50,053 nucleotides of DNA from an uncultured Kangiellaceae bacterium (lineage in GTDB: Bacteria > Pseudomonadota > Gammaproteobacteria > Enterobacterales > Kangiellaceae), in contig CAJQOL010000157.1 in NCBI GenBank assembly GCA_905479925.1, positions 1 through 50,053 on the forward strand, read 5' to 3'. Position 1 is the stretch's first letter. Each line of letters starts with the position of its first letter. The notes beneath the pieces are model-generated. The model was not told the DNA's origin, searched no databases, and saw only the letters and a program-made list of their open reading frames with translations. This document shows positions 16,504 to 25,465 of the stretch, piece by piece. The position numbers and the translations under genes were made by a program.

Positions 16504-17784
16504 ATGAGCCGATCAGCTGAACTTTATAATGAATCTAAATCCTATATTCCTGGAGCGGTAAACTCTCCAGTAAGAGCATTTAATGGCGTTGGTGGAACTC
16601 CGGTATTTGCTGAATCTGCAGATGGTGCGTATTTTACCGATGTCGATGGCAAACAATATATCGACTACGTTGGCTCCTGGGGACCTATGGTACATGGCCA
16701 TAATCATCCGGCGATTAGAGAAGCTGTTGTTAATGCCGCCAGCAACGGTTTAAGTTTTGGTGCGCCAACGGAGATTGAACTGACGATGGCGAAGAAAGTA
16801 TGCGAATTAATACCGTCGGTAGAACAAGTAAGAATGGTAAGTTCCGGTACAGAAGCCACCATGTCAGCGATTAGACTTGCGCGTGGTTTTACCGCTAAAG
16901 ATAAACTCATTAAGTTTGAAGGTTGTTACCATGGACACGCAGACTGCCTACTTGTGAAAGCAGGTTCCGGCGCTCTGACATTAGGCGAACCAACTTCTCC
17001 GGGGGTTCCGGCTGACTTTGCTAAACATACATTAACCGCAGAATTTAATAATTTGAACAGTGTTAAGGAATTGTTTGAAGCAAATCCTGACGATATAGCA
17101 ACCGTGATTGTTGAACCAATCGCAGGCAACATGAATTGTATTCCTCCTGAAGATGGTTTTCTGCAAGGACTCAGAGATCTTTGTGATCAATACGGTGCCG
17201 TTTTAATTTTTGATGAAGTAATGTGCGGCCTGAGAGTTGGTCCAGCAACGGCTCAGCAGCTTTATGATGTGGTCCCTGATTTGACCACCTTAGGAAAAAT
17301 TATCGGTGGTGGAATGCCGGTAGGTGCGTTTGGTGGTAAACGAGAAATCATGCAGTTTTTAGCCCCAGCAGGCCCGGTGTACCAAGCGGGAACTCTTTCT
17401 GGAAACCCGATTGCTATGTCAGCGGGGTTAGCATCACTAGCGCTACTAACTCAGCCTGGTTTTTTCGCCCCTCTTTATCATTATGCCGAACAATTGGTAG
17501 AAGGTATGCAAACCTTGGCGGATAAGTACAATGTGCCCTTTACAACCAATCATGTCGGTAGCATGTTCGGTTTTTTCTTTACCGCTGAGAAGCAGGTTAC
17601 CCGCTTCCAACAAGTGGTTGATTCCGACCAAGAAACCTTTAAGCGATTTTTTCACCTTATGCTTGAAAAAGGGGTTTACTTGGCGCCTTCAGCGTTTGAG
17701 ACTGGTTTTGTTAGTGCTGCGCACAATCAACAAACCCTTGAAAAAACGCTAGAGGCCGCTGAATACGCGTTTAGCAACCTTTAA
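16504..17784 (+). CDS. hemL: Glutamate-1-semialdehyde 2,1-aminomutase
   Basis: HemL, 426 residues, a PLP enzyme converting glutamate-1-semialdehyde to 5-aminolevulinate, the haem precursor. Visible landmarks are the N-terminal [26 protein letters not shown], the SSGTEATM phosphate-binding loop, FDEVMCGLR, and the PLP lysine in [16 protein letters not shown]. An upstream ATG at 16489 would add five residues, but the ATG at 16504 has a better ribosome-binding site (AGAGAAAG) and gives exactly the length and N-terminus of E. coli HemL. Together with hemJ upstream it marks this as a region with haem genes, although they are not one operon. Confidence 0.97.
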   Translation: MSRSAELYNESKSYIPGAVNSPVRAFNGVGGTPVFAESADGAYFTDVDGKQYIDYVGSWGPMVHGHNHPAIREAVVNAASNGLSFGAPTEIELTMAKKVCELIPSVEQVRMVSSGTEATMSAIRLARGFTAKDKLIKFEGCYHGHADCLLVKAGSGALTLGEPTSPGVPADFAKHTLTAEFNNLNSVKELFEANPDDIATVIVEPIAGNMNCIPPEDGFLQGLRDLCDQYGAVLIFDEVMCGLRVGPATAQQLYDVVPDLTTLGKIIGGGMPVGAFGGKREIMQFLAPAGPVYQAGTLSGNPIAMSAGLASLALLTQPGFFAPLYHYAEQLVEGMQTLADKYNVPFTTNHVGSMFGFFFTAEKQVTRFQQVVDSDQETFKRFFHLMLEKGVYLAPSAFETGFVSAAHNQQTLEKTLEAAEYAFSNL

Positions 17785-17886
17785 CCAGGAGGTAAACACT
17801 AGCAAAGCCAGCATTTGCCAACTACACTTAGTAGATAAGCTAGCTTAAATTAATAAGTTAGTATTGGCCTTGAGGAAATATTAGCT

Positions 17887-20061
17887 TTGGCTAGCAAATC
17901 CCCCCCACAGCAGTGGTTGCACTCAAAAGCGCTAGTCGTCTTTACCAGTTTGGTATTCCTTGTATTTCTATTGTGGAATGCCTACGCTTCTTTTCAGCTC
18001 CATCAAAACTACCAAACAACCTTGATGGATTCCGTCACCAATAATATTCTTGTGGAGTACCAAGAAAACCTGTCAAAAATGAGACTCGAACTCGATGAGT
18101 TTCAAATTGGACATCAAGCATTTCTTGAACGATTATTAAAGTCTGCAGAAAACACCAATGTTGAACAATACATGGAGTTTTTGCGGCTTTTGCAAAATAA
18201 AAATAAAGAAATACGGCTCTTTTCTGTCGTTAACAATGAAGGTAAGGGGCTTTATACTGATATTACAGGCAACTTTCTTCCAGACTGCCAGGAAGAAATT
18301 TCCTCAGTGATTTCCGCCGGCTCTCAAGAACAATTGTTTTTACACCGGAGCAAAACGAGCGTTCACTTTGACATTCTTAGACCCGTTATTAGAGCGAACA
18401 TAACCAGCGATAATGAGCCTCTATATTTTTTCGTCGCTTTCAATAGCACGATTTTTAAAAACTTATTACGACAATACAAATTACCTCATCAAGAACTATT
18501 TTTACTAAGAAAAGACCACGTTGGAAAAATCGAATTAACCAGCCAAGAATCAACTAGTCCTAATACCATCACGATGTCCGAGCAGGATATTGCAGAGTTT
18601 AGCTTTATAAAACCCATACCAGGAACGCGATGGCAATTAGCCATCAGGCTATCTGAAGACTATAACAATAGCCTTATTAACAATAGTTTCATTAGTGCCG
18701 CCGCCATATGGTTACTGATAACTTTATTTATCTACGTTTTTCACTTTCTTCAAGAGAAAGGTCGCAATAATTACGCTAAATTAGCGGAGCAGTTTGAATT
18801 TAATGAAACCCATGACAAGTTAACTGGACTGTCCAATAGAGCTGAGTTTGAACGAATACTTAAGTCATTTATAAATGAACCCCATCAAGAGGGTTTTATT
18901 CTGCTCGTTGATATTGACCAATTTCAACTGATTAATAATAGCTTTGGTTTTGCATCCGGGGACCAATGCTTAAACAATATATCAAAACAACTAAAACGAG
19001 AGTTGGTCAATGGCGCCTCTATCAGTCGTTTAGGTAATGATGAGTTTGCACTATTAATTCCAAGCCTTAAGGAAATGTCTGCGCAGCAATTTGCCGAAAT
19101 AATTAGAAAAAAAATCCAATCAATGCGCTTTAACGAAATTAGTAGAGAAATAAGATTAACCGCTAGTATTGGAATTTTGACCTTAGAACACCACCAGAAA
19201 ACCGTTGAACAAATATTTAACTGTTTAAGTCATGCTGTCAATTTAGCAAAAACCAAAGGACGCAACCGCGTTCAACTTTACCAAAGTGATGACATCAATA
19301 TTCTTCAGCATGCAGAAGAGATGAGCATTGTTAAGAACATCTCTAAGGCCCTTGAGAACAACCAGTTTGTTTTATATCGTCAAGTGATTCAAAAAACCCA
19401 ATCTACACAAGTAGCCCCGCACTATGAAGTACTGGTACGAATGAAAGATGATGGAGAAAAACTCATTCCCCCCAATACCTTCATTCCCTCCGCAGAGAAA
19501 TATGGCTTAATTGCACAGCTAGATCGCTGGGTCATAAAAGCGACACTGCACGCTATTTCCCTATTACCGGCGGACGATGAGTCTACATTTGATATAAATC
19601 TATCGGGAGTTACTCTGGGCGATCGGGATATTATTGAATACGTCTCTAATCTATTCGATGAATATCACGTTGCCCCGGAGCGTATAGGATTTGAAATTAC
19701 CGAGACTTATGCAATTACCCACCTAAAATCCGCTAAACTATTTATACAAAGTATGGCCAATTTAGGGTGCCAATTTTCGCTAGACGACTTTGGCGTGGGC
19801 ATATCTTCATTTAGTTACTTGCGTGATTTACCGGTACACACAATAAAGATTGATGGATCGTTTTTGCAGGATATTGAAAGCAACCAGTTAAGTTACGTGT
19901 TTGTTGAAATGATACAAAAAGTGGCTGCACAAATGGGTAAAAAAACAGTGGCCGAGTTTATAGAAAACCAAGCTATTCAGGATATAGCAACTCAACTCAA
20001 CATCGATTACCTTCAAGGCTTTCATATTCACAAACCAGAATTTTGGTTTGAATATAACTAA
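17887..20061 (+). CDS. Membrane sensor GGDEF-EAL protein
   Basis: A 724-residue protein starting at a TTG codon (no earlier or nearby ATG; GAGG lies 11 bp upstream). It has one transmembrane segment at about residues 17-35, a periplasmic sensing region (about 36-270), a second segment (about 274-293), a GGDEF domain (LTGLSNRAEFE near 311, GNDEF at about 383) and an EAL domain (about 475-720). GNDEF replaces GGDEF, which usually weakens or abolishes cyclase activity. The EAL domain has EVL in place of EAL, FDINLSG, EITE, DDFG (about 634), K-x-D, and EFIE in place of E-G-I/V-E, with QGFHI at the end. A phosphodiesterase role is likely but less certain than for the 5208 protein. Confidence 0.87.
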   Translation: MASKSPPQQWLHSKALVVFTSLVFLVFLLWNAYASFQLHQNYQTTLMDSVTNNILVEYQENLSKMRLELDEFQIGHQAFLERLLKSAENTNVEQYMEFLRLLQNKNKEIRLFSVVNNEGKGLYTDITGNFLPDCQEEISSVISAGSQEQLFLHRSKTSVHFDILRPVIRANITSDNEPLYFFVAFNSTIFKNLLRQYKLPHQELFLLRKDHVGKIELTSQESTSPNTITMSEQDIAEFSFIKPIPGTRWQLAIRLSEDYNNSLINNSFISAAAIWLLITLFIYVFHFLQEKGRNNYAKLAEQFEFNETHDKLTGLSNRAEFERILKSFINEPHQEGFILLVDIDQFQLINNSFGFASGDQCLNNISKQLKRELVNGASISRLGNDEFALLIPSLKEMSAQQFAEIIRKKIQSMRFNEISREIRLTASIGILTLEHHQKTVEQIFNCLSHAVNLAKTKGRNRVQLYQSDDINILQHAEEMSIVKNISKALENNQFVLYRQVIQKTQSTQVAPHYEVLVRMKDDGEKLIPPNTFIPSAEKYGLIAQLDRWVIKATLHAISLLPADDESTFDINLSGVTLGDRDIIEYVSNLFDEYHVAPERIGFEITETYAITHLKSAKLFIQSMANLGCQFSLDDFGVGISSFSYLRDLPVHTIKIDGSFLQDIESNQLSYVFVEMIQKVAAQMGKKTVAEFIENQAIQDIATQLNIDYLQGFHIHKPEFWFEYN

Positions 20062-20082
20062 AATCAAAAAGCAACCAATCAG

Positions 20083-20149
20083 GACCGACTAACCAAAACC
20101 AATAAATCAAGACCGACTAACTAAGACCGACTAACGAAGACCGACTAAC
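20083..20149. repeat. 14-bp tandem array between convergent genes
   Basis: The core GACCGACTAAC occurs at 20083, 20111, 20125 and 20139. The spacings are 28, 14 and 14 bp, so one 14-bp copy between the first two has decayed. The array fills the gap between the second GGDEF-EAL gene and the protease gene. Confidence 0.85.
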
Positions 20150-20184
20150 TAGGACTCAACCGAGTTTACTTTACTTGTAATACT

Positions 20185-20859
20185 CTAATATTTTTTGGTC
20201 AACATTAGCAAATCGCCATCATCTTGCATTTTTAAATGCCTCAAAAATGACATTCCCAGCAACACTTCATTTGGCCCAGCGCCTTGAATGACTAACGCGT
20301 CAACCTGTTTTAACTCAACACCGCCAACATTTACCCGCTTTAATTTCATAGCCCAGGCTGACGATTGTCCAGAGGCTGTAGAGACTCGAGCTCGTTGACC
20401 AAGCAAACGATACTGCAACCCCACCTTGGCAGCGGTAGTTTCGTTCATGGCAACCTGAGAAGCCCCTGTATCCACTAAAAAATTAACTTGAATGCCATTG
20501 ATAAAACCAACGGTTCTGTACATGCCGGTCCGGTCTCGAGGAATTCTGACGGATTTTTTTTCTGCGGGAATACCATCAGAGAGGATGTTGCCCATTTTAG
20601 ATTGATGCAAACCAAGGGTCACTTCTTTGCCGTCAATCAAAAATATAGCGGCGTGTGAATCAGCGCTTACTAATTTAATTTGTTGGCGATAGCTCTGACC
20701 ATTTCTTAGAAGTTTTTGCTTGCCATCGTGTTCAATCATAACGGCGTTCTTAAACAAAGCAATAACCTTAAACTCAATTGGTTCAGATGCGCCATTTACC
20801 GAACCAACAAACAGTATCGCGAAAATAACAAATACAAATTTGAGTTTGGTCAATAACAT
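20185..20859 (-). CDS. Retropepsin-like aspartic protease (TIGR02281 type)
   Basis: A 224-residue exported protein with a signal peptide (hydrophobic FVFVIFAILFVGSV, cleavage near NGA-S). The C-terminal half (about 115-224) is a clan AA aspartic protease domain: FLVDTGASQVAMN with the catalytic D-T-G at about 134-136, a typical family core STASG, and VLLGMSFLRHL near the C-terminus. As a single-domain retropepsin it would act as a dimer. The N-terminal half carries a small domain of unknown role (VMIEHDGKQKLLRNG). It is 9 bp from the pgpA stop and is probably the last gene of the rib-nusB-thiL-pgpA operon. The substrate is unknown. Confidence 0.88.
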   Translation of the reverse strand: MLLTKLKFVFVIFAILFVGSVNGASEPIEFKVIALFKNAVMIEHDGKQKLLRNGQSYRQQIKLVSADSHAAIFLIDGKEVTLGLHQSKMGNILSDGIPAEKKSVRIPRDRTGMYRTVGFINGIQVNFLVDTGASQVAMNETTAAKVGLQYRLLGQRARVSTASGQSSAWAMKLKRVNVGGVELKQVDALVIQGAGPNEVLLGMSFLRHLKMQDDGDLLMLTKKY

Positions 20860-20868
20860 GATTATTAC

Positions 20869-21345
20869 CTAGTAAAAATACAACAGGGTATGCATACAGA
20901 CTAACGCAAAAAGGCCGGCGACGATATCATCTAGCATAATGCCTAAACCGCCCGATACTTTTTTATCTAACCAGCTGATAGGCCACGGTTTAAAAATATC
21001 GAATACTCTGAAGAGCAGGAAAGCAATTAACAAGTTAGTCCAACTAAATGGAACCGCAATTAACGCAATTAAAAGCCCTGCAAATTCATCCCAAACGATA
21101 CCCGGGTGATCATGGGTATCTAAATGTTTAGCAGCATGCTGACAAATATAAATTCCCGACAAACAAATAACCAAACATATTGCCAAGTAAATCGATAGGT
21201 CAAGGCCAGCCATTAACCAATAAATTGGAATGCAAGCGATTGTCCCAAATGTGCCGGGGGCTTTAGCGGCTAAGCCACTGCCAAAACCAAAAGCCAACCA
21301 ATTAATTGGGTCGTGAAACAGATCGGCACTAGAAATTTTTTTCAT
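20869..21345 (-). CDS. pgpA: Phosphatidylglycerophosphatase A
   Basis: PgpA, 158 residues, removes the phosphate from phosphatidylglycerophosphate to make phosphatidylglycerol at the inner membrane. Family landmarks: WLAFGFGSGLAAKAPGTFGT (about 16-35), the HDHPGIVWDEFAG segment with the catalytic-site Asp and Glu (about 79-91), FRVFDIFKPWPISW, and GGLGIMLDDIVAG near the end. Several hydrophobic segments are present. I use the ATG at 21345; a TTG two codons earlier gives only two more residues. It follows thiL by about 67 bp and precedes the protease gene by 9 bp. The thiL-pgpA pairing is common in gammaproteobacteria. Confidence 0.95.
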   Translation of the reverse strand: MKKISSADLFHDPINWLAFGFGSGLAAKAPGTFGTIACIPIYWLMAGLDLSIYLAICLVICLSGIYICQHAAKHLDTHDHPGIVWDEFAGLLIALIAVPFSWTNLLIAFLLFRVFDIFKPWPISWLDKKVSGGLGIMLDDIVAGLFALVCMHTLLYFY

Positions 21346-21412
21346 AATCAATCTGTATCTCGTTTACAAGTTGCTTGCAGCGTAACTTCTTTGTTTATTC
21401 TTACTAATTCTA

Positions 21413-22375
21413 CTAGCCAAAATGTTGGTAGCCAAAAGTGTCAATCGCCACGTTTTCATCATGATCAAGAACTCTGACCCCTGGTTTACCAGTCATTCTT
21501 CCGATTGCTATACAAGTACTGCCAACAGTTTCTAACGCCTGTTGAGTCGCCTCAAATTCATCCTCTTTAACGGTAAAGCATAACTCATAATCATCACCGC
21601 CGCTCAAGGCGCTCTTCATTAATAACGGTTTGTCTGCCACTTTTTTTGCCGCTTCAGATAAAGGAATACGTTCCCAACGCAGCAAAACGCCAACACCACT
21701 AGCCTGGCTTATGTGACGCACATCGGCTAATAAACCATCTGAGATATCAATTGCAGCGGTCGCTCGTCCCCGAAGGGCAATACCTGCCCCAACTCTAGGA
21801 TAAGGCCTTTGATATTGTTTCAGCAATTTTTCCTTAGAGTCCTCATCGACATCCGTCAGTTCGCCTTTAGCAATAGCCAACCCTAACGCTGCATCACCTA
21901 AATTTCCTGTGACACAAATTAACTCTCCGGCCTTCGCGGTATTTCGTTTAATAAAAACCTGCTGAGGAACAAATCCGTGGGCTTGAACGGTAATTGAAAG
22001 CGGGCCTTTACAGGTATCTCCACCAATGATTTGCACACCAAAATAATCAACAATTTTCTTGAGTCCACGATGAAAAGCGGTAAGCCATTGTTGATCAAAT
22101 TCTGGTAAGGTTAGCGATAAGGTGACCCAAGAGGGTTCAGCCCCTGCTGCCGCTAAATCACTCAAGTTAACAGCAACAGCTTTATGTGCGATATCCTCAG
22201 GGTTACTATCGGCGACAAAGTGCACATCGCCTATCAGTGTATCCATTGATACCGCTAGCCGCTGGCCTCTTGGTACTTTGAGCAGTGCGCAATCGTCACC
22301 AATACCTTGGATAACGTCTTTACGATTTTTGACATTAAGTGTCAAAAACTCGTTAATTATTTCAAACTCGTCCAT
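21413..22375 (-). CDS. thiL: Thiamine-monophosphate kinase
   Basis: ThiL, 320 residues, phosphorylates thiamine monophosphate to the active cofactor thiamine diphosphate. It has the AIR-synthase-like fold markers: GDDCALL (about 22-28), SMDTLIGDVHF (about 43-53), NLSDLAAAGAEP (about 70-81), GGDTCKGPL, CVTGNLGDAALGL, and AIDISDGLLADV near residue 210, then GGDDYELCF. All metal- and ATP-binding aspartates look intact. It lies downstream of nusB with a 194-bp gap holding two hairpins, so it may be partly uncoupled from the rib genes, then runs on into pgpA. Confidence 0.95.
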   Translation of the reverse strand: MDEFEIINEFLTLNVKNRKDVIQGIGDDCALLKVPRGQRLAVSMDTLIGDVHFVADSNPEDIAHKAVAVNLSDLAAAGAEPSWVTLSLTLPEFDQQWLTAFHRGLKKIVDYFGVQIIGGDTCKGPLSITVQAHGFVPQQVFIKRNTAKAGELICVTGNLGDAALGLAIAKGELTDVDEDSKEKLLKQYQRPYPRVGAGIALRGRATAAIDISDGLLADVRHISQASGVGVLLRWERIPLSEAAKKVADKPLLMKSALSGGDDYELCFTVKEDEFEATQQALETVGSTCIAIGRMTGKPGVRVLDHDENVAIDTFGYQHFG

Positions 22376-22387
22376 TTAAATCCTTCA

Positions 22388-22410
22388 GCGAAGGCAATGC
22401 TCGCCTTCGC
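22388..22410. other. 8-bp hairpin just upstream of thiL
   Basis: GCGAAGGC and GCCTTCGC form a perfect stem around 7 nt, 12 bp before the thiL start on the minus strand. It lies in the untranslated leader close to the ribosome-binding region (TGAAGGA), so it could modulate translation. No T-run follows, so it is not a terminator. Confidence 0.45.
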
Positions 22411-22435
22411 GTATTACATTCTATTTAAACCAATA

Positions 22436-22455
22436 AAGGCGCCAAACAGCGCCTT
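22436..22455 (-). terminator. Probable weak terminator after nusB
   Basis: AAGGCGC, 6-nt loop, GCGCCTT followed on the minus strand by TATTGGTTT, 115 bp after nusB. The T-tract is poor, so termination may be partial and let some transcription reach thiL. Confidence 0.45.
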
Positions 22456-22569
22456 AATGGAATAATCAGTTGTCTATCACACGTTAAAAAATCAGACTAA
22501 AAGCTCACCGTAACGGTCGCTTACATTTTCTAATATTGATGCGAATAACTTCATCAATAACCTGATTTA

Positions 22570-23013
22570 TCATTTAATTTCTAACGTTCTAATCTCTCTT
22601 GCCAACTTATCAAGAACTCCATTAACAAACTTATGACTTTCAGAAGCGCCAAAAGTTTTAGTTAATTCTAAAGATTCATTGATAACAACTTTAAAAGGTA
22701 CATCGAGTCGAGCGGTAAGCTCATAACAAGCTAATCGCAAAATAGCTAACTCAACCGGGTTAACTTCACCAATATCTCTATCTAACGACGGTACTATTTT
22801 TTCATCAAGCTCGGTAACTTTCGTTAGGGTATTTACTACCAAGTCTTGAAAATACTCAATATCAACCTTTTTAGCGTTAATGCTCTCGAGAAATTGAAAT
22901 TCAATATCTTTAATTGGATCGCCGCTTAATTGCCATTGATATATCGCCTGCACAGCATACCGCCGCGCTTTTTTCCTCAATGAAGGTTTTTGCATTTTAC
23001 CGGAGTTATCCAT
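22570..23013 (-). CDS. nusB: Transcription antitermination factor NusB
   Basis: NusB, 147 residues, an all-helical RNA-binding protein that acts with NusE (S10) at boxA sites in rRNA antitermination. The family pattern is clear: [15 protein letters not shown] (about 15-28), the central [23 protein letters not shown] (about 78-100), and [33 protein letters not shown] near the C-terminus. The start is ATG 23013, seven bases after the ribH stop; an internal ATG at 22995 would give a shorter N-terminus. The ribH-nusB adjacency is widely conserved. Confidence 0.96.
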   Translation of the reverse strand: MDNSGKMQKPSLRKKARRYAVQAIYQWQLSGDPIKDIEFQFLESINAKKVDIEYFQDLVVNTLTKVTELDEKIVPSLDRDIGEVNPVELAILRLACYELTARLDVPFKVVINESLELTKTFGASESHKFVNGVLDKLAREIRTLEIK

Positions 23014-23019
23014 TGGTTA

Positions 23020-23487
23020 TTATCGTTCCAACTCGTTAAAAAGATTAACCATTTCTAATGCGGTGATAGCTGCTTCTTCACCTTTATTGCCAGCTTTGGT
23101 GCCCGCACGCTCAATAGCTTGCTCAATAGAGTCAACGGTCAATACCCCAAATGTTACTGGCAGGTCAGCATTTAGTGACACCTGAGCCAAACCTTTTACA
23201 CATTCCCCAGCGACATAGTCAAAATGAGGCGTACCACCTCTAATAACCGCTCCGAGTGCGATAATGGCATCGTACTTACTTTTCGCTGCTAGGCGTTGTG
23301 CTGCAATTGGCATTTCAAACGCACCGGGCACTCTGATTATTTCAATATCACTTTCATTAACACCGTGCCGTTTTAGGGTATCAATTGCCCCTTCTAACAA
23401 GCTTTCTACAATGAAACTATTAAAACGAGCAACCAAAATGGCAAACTTGTTATTCTCTGAAACTAACTTTCCTTCAATAACGTTCAT
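23020..23487 (-). CDS. ribH: 6,7-dimethyl-8-ribityllumazine synthase
   Basis: RibH (lumazine synthase), 155 residues, condenses the pyrimidine intermediate with dihydroxybutanone phosphate in the penultimate step of riboflavin synthesis. Motifs: [21 protein letters not shown] in the N-terminal half, [27 protein letters not shown] with the catalytic His, [17 protein letters not shown] and [13 protein letters not shown] choose ATG 23487, preceded by AGGTGA; a GTG four codons earlier overlaps that ribosome-binding site. It forms 60-mer or pentameric assemblies in known relatives. It lies between ribBA and nusB. Confidence 0.96.
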   Translation of the reverse strand: MNVIEGKLVSENNKFAILVARFNSFIVESLLEGAIDTLKRHGVNESDIEIIRVPGAFEMPIAAQRLAAKSKYDAIIALGAVIRGGTPHFDYVAGECVKGLAQVSLNADLPVTFGVLTVDSIEQAIERAGTKAGNKGEEAAITALEMVNLFNELER

Positions 23488-23579
23488 TATTTCTTTCACC
23501 TTTGTTCCGCTTTTGTTCCACGATGGAACGATTCATCTAAAAACTAAAATTTTTGGCAGCACTTATCATCCAAGCGCTA

Positions 23580-24695
23580 CTAATTATCTTCAATATATTC
23601 AACGACTTCCAGATTGAAGCCGGCAAGAGAATGGTATTTCTTAATCGGGCTAAGTAATCTCATTTTCTGAACATTTAAGTCCACCAAAATTTGAGAACCT
23701 ATTCCAACGGTCCGTGTAGCCCTACTTTGTTGAGCTTGTTTTGCGGTGCTTGCTCTTTCATGACCACTAAGTTTCGCTATTCTATCAAGAATTGTTCCAG
23801 CTGACGATTGATTCCCTAAAAGTAATACAACACCGGTTCCTTCTTCTGCGACTTTCTGCAGTGCTCTTCTTATCGTCCAGCTTCCAAGATCTTTCTTTTC
23901 CCGCGCCAATAAATCCGTCGCTACATCAGCAATATGAACGCGTACTAAGGTTGGTACATCACCCTGGATATCACCCCTAACCAATGCTACGTGTGTTTGC
24001 TCTTCAATATCGTCACGATAGGCATGAAGTTGAAATTCGCCGAATTCCGTTTGCCAATCAACCATAAACTCTTTCTCGACTGAGTTTTCGGTATTCATTC
24101 GATACTCAATCAGATCGGCAATAGTTCCAATTTTCAGCTGGTGAGTTTTTGCAAACTCTTCAAGATCTGGACGTCGAGCCATTGTGCCATCTTCGTTGAG
24201 AATCTCTACGATTGTCGCGCTCGGCTCTAACCCAGCCATTCTTGCCAAATCGCACCCAGCTTCGGTGTGCCCCGCACGAACCAAGATACCACCCTGTTTA
24301 GCCATTATCGGGAAGATATGTCCGGGTTGGACAATGTCGGCAGGTTTAGCATTGGGAGCAACAGCGGCTTGAATCGTTCTCGCACGATCCGCCGCGGAAA
24401 TTCCGGTGGTAACACCTTCAGAAGCTTCTATGGATAGGGTGAAATTGGTTTCAAAAGACGCCTGGTTCTTGTCGACCATTAATCTTAAATTTAGTTGCTC
24501 GCACCTTTCTTGGGTTAACGTTAAACAAACAAGCCCTCGACCGAATTTGGCCATAAAGTTAATATCATCGGGTCTAACCAAGCTAGAAGCCATGATCAAA
24601 TCGCCTTCATTTTCACGGTCTTCATCATCCATCAATACCACCATCTTACCGGCGGCGATGTCGTCTATTAATTCTTTTGCTGTATTAAGCTGCAT
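23580..24695 (-). CDS. ribB: 3,4-dihydroxy-2-butanone-4-phosphate synthase with inactive GTP cyclohydrolase II-like domain
   Basis: A 371-residue two-domain protein. Residues 1-200 are an intact RibB domain (DDEDRENEGDLIMA near 22-35, a GHTEAGCDLARMAG segment near 142-155) that makes dihydroxybutanone phosphate from ribulose-5-phosphate. Residues 205-371 align with GTP cyclohydrolase II but contain no cysteine at all. The zinc-binding C-x10-C-x-C site is replaced (RVHIADVATDLLAREKKDLG), so it cannot be a normal RibA. This matches the RibBX variant described in Proteobacteria, whose tail role is unsettled. A separate RibA is expected elsewhere in the genome. It sits between ribE and ribH in the operon. 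Confidence 0.94.
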   Translation of the reverse strand: MQLNTAKELIDDIAAGKMVVLMDDEDRENEGDLIMASSLVRPDDINFMAKFGRGLVCLTLTQERCEQLNLRLMVDKNQASFETNFTLSIEASEGVTTGISAADRARTIQAAVAPNAKPADIVQPGHIFPIMAKQGGILVRAGHTEAGCDLARMAGLEPSATIVEILNEDGTMARRPDLEEFAKTHQLKIGTIADLIEYRMNTENSVEKEFMVDWQTEFGEFQLHAYRDDIEEQTHVALVRGDIQGDVPTLVRVHIADVATDLLAREKKDLGSWTIRRALQKVAEEGTGVVLLLGNQSSAGTILDRIAKLSGHERASTAKQAQQSRATRTVGIGSQILVDLNVQKMRLLSPIKKYHSLAGFNLEVVEYIEDN

Positions 24696-24764
24696 TGTTC
24701 TACTCGTTTGTTTGCTAGGAACGTTTGCCCAGTTTGGTATGCTCTACTTTTAAGTTAGCACTTG

Positions 24765-25421
24765 CTAACCTTTCATAAAACCATGTTTTTGCAGAAATCC
24801 TGCTGTAATATTAGACTCTGATTGTTGATTTTGCCCAGTTAAAAGGCGTTCTAAATATCGGGCCAACAAGTCAACTTCTAGGTTAACTCTGGTGCCAACG
24901 ATATAACCTTCCGCCGTTGTTTCCTTTAATGTATGGGGAACCAAGTTTAATTCAAAGATATTATTATCTAGGTGATTTACTGTTAGGCTTACACCGTCAA
25001 CACAAATTGACCCTTTTTTAGCGATATAGTGAGCTATCTGTTGGGGGGCTTGAATCCGAAATTTGACACTGCGAGATTCCTTTTCAATAGAAAGAACTTC
25101 ACCAATTCCATCGACATGCCCGCTAACTAAATGGCCTCCAAGGCGAGAACTTGGGGTTAAGGCTTTTTCCAAATTGACTCGGCTACCCAACTTAATGGCT
25201 CCAAGTGTCGTTAGGCCCAAAGTTTCCCCAGAAACATCAGCGGTATAACGCTCATTATCAAAAGAAATGGCCGTTAAGCAAACACCGTTACAGGCGATAC
25301 TATCACCCAACGCAACGTCACTCATATCAAGATCACCGACCTTTATGGTCAACCGTTGATCCCCTGAACGGTCTTCAATTTTCTCGATTTCACCGATACT
25401 CTCAATAATTCCTGTAAACAT
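24765..25421 (-). CDS. ribE: Riboflavin synthase alpha chain
   Basis: RibE (also called RibC), 218 residues, converts two lumazine molecules to riboflavin and the pyrimidine precursor. It starts with the invariant MFTGIIE and shows the internal duplication of two lumazine-binding domains: GDSIACNGVCLTA (about 39-51) in the first and KGSICVDGVSLTVN (about 134-147) in the second, with LGGHLVSGHVDGIG between. The C-terminal extension after about residue 200 is variable in the family. It lies in the order ribD-ribE-ribBA-ribH, with no FMN riboswitch visible upstream of any of these genes. Confidence 0.96.
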   Translation of the reverse strand: MFTGIIESIGEIEKIEDRSGDQRLTIKVGDLDMSDVALGDSIACNGVCLTAISFDNERYTADVSGETLGLTTLGAIKLGSRVNLEKALTPSSRLGGHLVSGHVDGIGEVLSIEKESRSVKFRIQAPQQIAHYIAKKGSICVDGVSLTVNHLDNNIFELNLVPHTLKETTAEGYIVGTRVNLEVDLLARYLERLLTGQNQQSESNITAGFLQKHGFMKG

Positions 25422-25465
25422 GTATTCCTCTTTAACTCGCTATCTACAATTCAATCAGCGGCGTT

